From Centrapalus pauciflorus (lineage: Eukaryota > Streptophyta > Magnoliopsida > Asterales > Asteraceae): a stretch of DNA of 64,000 nucleotides. Made by a program: the position numbers and the translations under genes. Below, in pieces: positions 58,201 through 64,000 of the stretch (position 1 is its first letter; each line of letters starts with the position of its first letter). The stretch is taken from contig JAANYP010003247.1 in the NCBI GenBank assembly GCA_020465985.1, forward strand, positions 1 to 64,000, written 5' to 3'. The notes beneath the pieces are model-generated. The model did no database searches and was not told the origin of the DNA. It saw only the letters and a list, made by a program, of their open reading frames with translations.

Positions 58201-59480
58201 AGTCACCAAGCCCTGCACCATCTAAGGAGGAGGAGCTAAGGTATCCTCGCCGAAGGAAAAGAAGAGTAAGCCAATAGTATCCCGGGGAAAGAAGAAAATG
58301 GCACATTGACATTCATCTTCCTCTCGAAGGGCTATTCCTGAGGACATGCCCAGCAAAAGAAGAAAGCTTGTCCTAAAATCATCAGAGGAGGAAGAAAATG
58401 ATATAGCTCCATCCATAGCAGCCAAAGGAAAAGGCAAAGCTGTTGTAGATACAAAGTTTGAAACACAGCTCCAGCTCAAATGTGACAAAGCTCAAGCAAA
58501 GGAAATGGGAATTCCACTTGAAACTTACTATGAGTGGAAACAAGAGCAAATTGAGTTTCTGGAAAGGGCTAAAGAGGAAGCGGGCTCAGTGAAAGTTGCT
58601 CAGGTTTTGGCTGCCAAGGATGCAAAGAAATTAAAAAATGTCATCCTTGGTAGTGCAAAAGAAGTTGGAACAGGCTGTCAAGGAAACAGACAGTGAGATG
58701 AAAGATGAGAATGAGAAAAGCTCTAAAGTCTCTGTGACTAAAGAAAAATCTGTGTTCACCACCTCTTCATCTGTTAGAACCCAATTCCACTTTGACAACT
58801 TGGCTAGGAAGAAGTTCTTTGATTTTGCTGAAAGAAGAATAGCCAAGGAAACCATTGTCAAAATTGTCCCCACTTCAAGGAAAAACCAGCCTTCGAAGCT
58901 ACTGCTTACATGATTTGGTGATGATGGCCCTGAACTAGAGTCATATGAAGAAGCTGATGTAGCTAGAATGGGATACAGAGAATGGGTTGAACTTGTAGTT
59001 GCTCTAAGCAGTTCAAAATCTGAAACTGCTAAAACTATAAGAGCATTTGTAAGAAAGCTGATGGAAAAGGTGAAATGGTTAGGTCTGATTCTAGAAGATA
59101 TGATTAAGGGTACCTCCAAGATGGAACCCAAAATCAAACTCAGAAGATAGAAATATGACTCAGAGCTTGAGGAGATTGTGAAACTGATTGAACAAGGGTT
59201 CTATGCCACTGACATCAAAGGTATGGATCACAGTCTGACCCAAGGTATAGAACCTCTTGAAGGCAAATTCATTGACGATCCTGAGGTTGGAGTGTTCCTT
59301 GTGGATCCCTTCTCCAAGAAAATGTGCTTTCAAAGAGCCTCGGATCTTCCCAAAGCTGGTGTCAGACAGCTTCTGGCCTTCAGGTTAATGAATGCTTTTG
59401 TCAAACACTTCAGATGGAGAGTCACAATCTTGAATCAGTTAGCGGCTTGTCATGAAAGAGGTGAACTGGACAGCCAAGAA
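55296..59480 (+). pseudogene. ORF3 of the third copia, degenerate and 3'-truncated
   Basis: It starts MASHTPLVPTFLGDDVIKHSS. The N-domain (TIKPTNYIANLTIPKNY; MYQEMVYEFWYT; PTYNFLFAFVVM; FRHVCGETLYNSQ), the Pro/Ser-rich middle, the helical region and the C-domain (RTQFHFDNLARKKFFDFAERR; MGYREWVELVVAL; KMCFQRASDLPKAG; HERGELD) are all recognisable. Stops occur at 55596-55598, near 55707 and at 56204, with frameshifts near 56460 and 57900-58700. Homology stops at about 59480, before the C-terminal coiled coil. At the position of the inner copy's nonsense codon this copy has a sense codon. Confidence 0.8.
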
Positions 59481-59806
59481 CACACACAAATGAGAAAGAA
59501 ATATGTTCTTCGGAATCCATTCTTTATTAACGAAGAATATCCTGATTTCACCATCATGATCTATGAGAGTCTCTCACGGTTACATAACACATCAGCAGTC
59601 ACTCATACTCATTGTGAACCCACCACCAGTCACCTCTACCACCCGCTAGACACCGTCTGTTGTGTCGTCTTGCTAATGTGTCTTTCTCTCTCTCCTCTGT
59701 GTTTCTAATTTAATTGAATTGAGGCTCTATCGTCTTTTTATGTAACTCATACATGAGACTTATATAGGAAATTGGGTAAACAGGCTAATGAATTTATTTA
59801 CAATTA
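59481..59806. other. Unassigned sequence between copia remnant and MITE
   Basis: No gene or repeat is recognised. It includes a C/T-rich stretch and TTATATAGGAAATTGGG. The last three bases (TTA) are the target duplication of the MITE. Confidence 0.4.
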
Positions 59807-60149
59807 GGGTGTGTTTGGTACAGAGAAAAGAAATAAGGAGAAATGGAATTGGAAACGAGGGAGAAATGGAATTGGGGAGAAATGGAATTGGGTGGAGAAT
59901 TGAAATTGTGTATCTTGTTTGGTATCAATAGAGAAATAAAGAGGAGAAATGGTGGCTCAGGTGGAGTAGAGACACAGGACAGTCAATTCTTATCATTTCT
60001 CTACCAAATGGAGAGAATTGCACTTCTCCATATTTAGCCTTCAAACAATTCCCAGAGAATTCAATTCTCCGCCCAAAAATTGAGAGTATTTCTCCCAAAC
60101 AAGAGAAATCACAATTCTCTCCCTTCAAATCTCTCTATCAAACACCCCC
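59807..60149. mobile_element. Tourist-like MITE
   Basis: The 343-bp element has imperfect inverted ends GGGTGTGTTTGGTACAGAG and, reversed, GGGGGTGTTTGATAGAGAG, flanked by TTA on both sides (59804-59806, 60150-60152). The interior contains three copies of GGAGAAATGGAATTGG near the left end. It is non-coding. Confidence 0.8.
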
Positions 60150-60559
60150 TTAACTTCTTAAGATGTAACAATTATAATAATACTAACACTTACTAAAAAA
60201 TCAAACAATATATTATAATCTTTATAATTTAACGTATATCAAGTTTTAAATCACTTTTGCTTTTGAGCGTCACATTATTGGGGTTGGATTAAGTAAAATA
60301 ATATATATAATAGCAAACATATCCATCAATCACTCACTCAATTTTAATGGGAGAGATGTCAATGTGTCAATCACTAATTTTCCTACTTTTTATCACATCA
60401 AACATAAATAAATGTATTTATAGTCTCATTCACGTACGCATCAAATTTTCAAACTTTGTTATTCGAGCATGGAAATTATATTAAAGATAATTAAAACTCA
60501 TTATTAAAGTTTAAAATGATAAATTTACGTCAAATTACTAATGTAAGTCCTAGCTAATT
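60150..60559. other. AT-rich intergenic sequence
   Basis: No ORF, repeat unit or RNA gene recognised. It ends with the AGCTAATT duplication of the next element (60552-60559). Confidence 0.4.
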
Positions 60560-61124
60560 TAGGGGTGATAAACGGTTTGGTTTATAATTTTATTGGTTTC
60601 CTCAGTTTGAATTTATTTTTTTTTTTTTGTCTAAAATCAAAAACCAAACCAAACCAAACAAAATTTAAAGCTACATAAATCAAACCATAAACCGAATTTG
60701 GTTTATAAACCAAAAAAACCATATATTCAATATCCAAAACAATCCACAAACAATTGAAGACCAGACGACAAATGCAAAACTTTCAAGCATCTCAAATAGT
60801 TCAATATTAAGTATGTGATCCCAAAAATATCAAGTTAAACACACATAAAACATTTTACGTCAAAAGAAATTAATCCTGAATTTGGAACATATATAAATAC
60901 ATGTGTGTGTGTATGTATGTATGTATGTGTACATATTCGGTAATTCGGTTTGGTTTGGTCTGCTATTGGCTAGACCAAATATCAATCCAAAAACTCAGTT
61001 TCATCATCTGTTTGGTCTGAAACAAAACCGCAAACCAAAATTTAAATTTGGTTTGGTTTAATTTATTCAATTTGATTTGGTTTTTTGTTTTCTTTGTCTC
61101 GGATCAAAAAGTGCCCACCCCTAA
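60560..61124. mobile_element. hAT-like MITE, AT-rich
   Basis: The 565-bp element begins TAGGGGTGATAAACGG and ends GCCCACCCCTAA, flanked by AGCTAATT on both sides (60552-60559, 61125-61132). The interior is rich in ACCAAACCAAA / TTTGGTTTGG words in both orientations and has a TATG microsatellite. The termini match those of the MITE at 47837, which suggests related hAT families. Confidence 0.82.
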
Positions 61125-61132
61125 AGCTAATT

Positions 61133-61597
61133 GCATCAATCAATTTTTCTTCAACTACGTGTACGAATTTCAAGTAGTTTTAAAAGGAGCTTAGGTGTTT
61201 AGTTAATAAAAAGAAATTTCTTCAGGTTTTATTTATAGTTTTTCACAAAAAAATAAAAGGTTTCTAAAAAGTTTTAAAACATCTTTAAATGATATATTTT
61301 TTACTTTTAAGAAAATAAGTGCTACTATAAAATCAAAAAACTTGTTTAGATAATATAGTGAAAAATTGAGAAAGTGTATTCAAATTAAAAATAATATGTA
61401 TGATAAAATTTAGGGTTACAGTCGTACAAATGTACATTACTTTACTGAAATTATTCATATGATTAATCTAGTTACTTATGATTACCGTAACTACCAGTAA
61501 TGGTTTTATATTTGTGTTTTAAAAGTACGAAAATGATCTGTATGCTTACGTGTATTTTCTAAATTATTTATATAGATCAAAATCCACGCAAATCCAC
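61133..61597. other. AT-rich intergenic sequence
   Basis: Nothing recognisable apart from low-complexity A/T runs. Confidence 0.4.
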
Positions 61598-61782
61598 GTT
61601 GTACTCCAAAATAACTTGTCGATATGGTACGTGCAACCAGTAACTATGTTAATATAACAGCTTTTGCTGATTCAAATGACAACGTGGTAGGTTTTTAATG
61701 ACATGATGCTTACGTGGATTTACAATATCAACATAGTTACTAGTTACACGTACCATATCGACAAGTTATTTTGGAGTACAAC
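61598..61782. repeat. Fold-back repeat with about 58-bp arms
   Basis: The left arm 61598-61655 (GTTGTACTCCAAAATAACTT...) is nearly perfectly complementary to the right arm 61724-61782 (...AAGTTATTTTGGAGTACAAC), with a 68-bp loop. It is non-coding. It may be a small fold-back transposon; no clear target duplication was found. Confidence 0.85.
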
Positions 61783-61789
61783 CGAGCGC

Positions 61790-62335
61790 GAAGGGGAAAA
61801 CCAATCTAAACGAGGCGGGTTTTCCCCAACCCGATTAAGTTAAACGGGGAATGGGGCGGGTATGGTATTGATAATACCCGTCCTGTATACCCGATTACAT
61901 AACCCGTTAAATCCCTGAATACCCCGATTGCTTTTAATAGCAACATACTATTTATATTGTATATATATATATTATATATAAAAGACAACTATTTTTACTA
62001 TTTTATATATTATGCTTAAAAATTATTATGTATAATTTAATTCTTATTTATTTACATATAATTTATTGAAATAATGTTTTTATCGTTATCATTTGATAAT
62101 GATACAAATTTAATTTGAATATTAGTATTGTGATTTTAACATACATGAACGTTTTAAACTTAAATTATGAACCATGTGATTAAATTTAATATCATTGATT
62201 TATAAATGGGTTAGCCGATTCCCCGCAGGTTTTCCCACGTACCCGATGGGGATCACCGTTTAATACTAGCGGTTTTTTTAAACGGGGACAATATTTTCAT
62301 TCCGCATCCCGAACCCGCCCCGTTGCCATCCCTTC
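61790..62335. repeat. GGGGCGGGT-type dispersed repeat, probable non-autonomous element
   Basis: Both ends are rich in CGGGGCGGGT / ACCCGCCCCG sequence (AACGGGGAATGGGGCGGG near 61844; CCCGAACCCGCCCCGTTGCC near 62307) around an AT-rich centre. The right end GTTGCCATCCCTT is like the end of repeats that I recall as common in plant genomes. The left end is unclear and no duplication was identified. Confidence 0.5.
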
Positions 62336-62417
62336 ATTCCCTAATTATTTTTTGCTAATTACACATCTTCTTTCTCTCACATGATTTTTGTTAATTAATA
62401 ACCCATTTATTAAACTT

Positions 62418-62912
62418 GGGATAATTGCGCAAAAAAACCATAAACTTAAAACCCCAAACCATTTTTTGTTGCATAGAAAACCCCGAACTAACTAAAAATC
62501 AGTAAATGAAGGTTTTATCAATGAGTAACTAGTTGAAACCGGTTATTAATCCTATGTGTACCGGTAAATAACCTACGTGGAATTGTTGAAACCGGTTGTC
62601 AAGTATTACACATCATTTAAACTCACGTAGATGATGTAATCTCATTTAAAAATTACAATTAAAAATTATTAACGAGGGTTTAAAGGATGTATAATACTTG
62701 GCAATCGATTTCAACAATTAAAATTTATTCAACGTAGGTTATTTATCGGTCCACGTAGGATTAATAACAAGTTTCAACGGGTTACCCATTAATAAAATCT
62801 TGATTTACTAATTTTCAGTTAGTTTGAGATTTTCTATGCAACGAAAAATGGTTTTGAGTTTTAATCACAATAAGCTGATAAATTGAAGGTTTTTTACGCA
62901 ATATTCTCTCAT
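62418..62912. repeat. Large fold-back element with arms of about 200 bp
   Basis: The left arm starts GGGATAATTGCGCAAAAAAACC. The right arm, read in reverse, starts GAGAGAATATTGCGTAAAAAACC. The arms share TTGCATAGAAAA, AAACTAACT, GTTATTAATCCTA and AAATAACCTACGT in the same order. The centre (about 62610-62700) is unpaired. It is a long palindromic MITE-like element, diverged between arms, and non-coding. Confidence 0.8.
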
Positions 62913-64000
62913 AATAGGTTGAGTGGTTGTCTAATTAGCAATGAGGGGTTATGTATTCAGAATCAGCCGTTTTTAAAAGCCTTCTGATTCAAAAAAATTT
63001 ACTTTTACGTTTTAGTTATTAAAAAAAGATATTATCGGAAACCCATTTGAACTTTCATGATATTTCGGTTTAACCAGTTCAATTTTTTCAACCAAACAAA
63101 TTATTAATCATTACATTTTTTTAGTGGTTTAATTTTAAAAATTTTAATTTTATTAGTTTAGTCATTCATTTTTTATCGATAACTTGTTTGAACGATCAAC
63201 TAACGTTAAAGTACATAAATGAATTAGGTTTGTTATTCAAAAATCCATTCAAGTTTTCAGGAAAAAAAAGTTAATATTTTAATCTCTACTTAATTTGTTG
63301 TTAAAATTATTGTTGTAAATTTTATTTTTATATTGTTTTAGAATTAAATGACTAATTCATTAAAAACCCTTGTAGTTGCTCCATTGATTAACCGATATGA
63401 TTATAATCGATTTGGTTCATCGTTGCTTTATTGACAGGTCATCTTCATTCCGCATCTTTGCTTTTTTGTTTCAAGTACCTAATCGAACACAATTTTATAA
63501 TGTTTGTTAAGGCATCTCTATAAGGTTAATCGAAATTGTTTAGGATCTTGATTAAGGGATCGATGTGCTCATCATTCTAAAAAGTTGTTTTTGATTTCTA
63601 TTTATGATATTAATTTGATTATGATTTTGTAGGGCTTTTTTATGATTTTGATCACGGTATCAATATATTCATGAGTATATTAAGTGATTAGAGTTTCAGA
63701 TAAAGAAACATCGTCGATTAGTGTTTGAATCAGTGTTTGTTTCTTCAATTCTCACCTATTGAATGTTTGTCAAAGGGTCGATTTTTATTCTTGTTTGATT
63801 TCTTTGGATGACCGATCCTTGTTTTAAATTATAGTTTAAGAAGATGGTGGTTAGACCAGAAAAATCTTGAAAGTTTGAATTATCTTTTCAATTATAACAA
63901 ACATCACGTAATTATCATGTCACCCTCCTGTATAACAGATAAAATAATCAAACCAACAAAAATGAAAAGGTTGATGGCTTGTTCGGTTGAAAAAGAAATT
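62913..64000. other. Unassigned AT-rich sequence
   Basis: No long ORF, repeat or RNA gene is recognised. It could be intergenic or upstream of a gene beyond the window. Confidence 0.4.

Larger units (their letters stand above)
52960..59480 (+). mobile_element. Third SIRE-like copia copy, internally deleted, 3' end missing
   Basis: The order is the first 750 bp of the LTR (52960-53712), the last part of RT with RNase H, the pol-ORF3 spacer with TATA, and ORF3. LTR end, primer site, gag, protease, integrase and most of RT are deleted, and no 3' LTR is present. The coding parts are degenerate. It is the same family as the two elements at 13242-38352. Confidence 0.85.

Noticed and set aside
62913..64000. 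Possible promoter or first exon of a host gene
   Set aside because: No ORF, splice pattern or conserved motif strong enough to support it.

Overview
This window is plant nuclear DNA that appears to consist almost entirely of nested transposable elements. The evidence is the TGGTATCAGAGC-type initiator-Met-tRNA primer sites, polyproteins of plant Ty1/copia and Ty3/gypsy lineages, Tourist- and hAT-like MITEs, and AT-rich DNA with GT-AG introns. The families (Athila, a Tekay/Del-like chromovirus, a SIRE-like copia with an extra 3' ORF) fit a large-genome eudicot; I cannot name the species. I see no convincing host gene, tRNA, rRNA or CRISPR array.

Layout. 1-8519: 3' half of an Athila-type Ty3/gypsy element. 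After the end of pol it carries two tandem cassettes, each made of a TTGGGGAGGA tract, a promoter-like leader, a candidate intron and an ORF, followed by the 3' LTR. 8520-13241: an old gypsy element ('family B') with LTR pieces and a gag fragment, split by a solo LTR ('family A', 9247-11646, target duplication ATATC). 13242-38352: an older minus-strand SIRE-like copia (target site GTTAA at its 3' end). It is disrupted by a Tourist MITE (18189-18503) and by a 13.5-kb plus-strand copia of the same family (19082-32609) flanked by GAAGA duplications. 38353-46091: a minus-strand chromovirus of family A with a 2.26-kb 5' LTR and a 3' LTR cut to 582 bp, fused directly to the older copia. 47120-51962: a second family-B LTR without internal region, holding a hAT MITE and a small LTR element. 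52960-59480: a third, internally deleted copia of the same family. 59481-64000: intergenic DNA with a Tourist MITE, a hAT MITE and two fold-back repeats.

The most unusual content is the extra ORF of the copia family ('ORF3', about 1,364 codons, after pol). It is present in all three copies, and each copy has a plant-type TATA box and leader directly upstream. By eye its N-terminal domain aligns with the ORFs in the Athila cassettes, which also appear to have their own promoter and intron. Two unrelated retrotransposon superfamilies therefore seem to carry related accessory genes as separately transcribed cassettes. Two candidate spliceosomal introns lie inside retrotransposon coding sequence: one would fuse gag to pol in the inner copia (22970-23036) and one restores RT in the chromovirus (41114-41202).

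All assignments rest on reading motifs and comparing copies within the window; no database search was possible.
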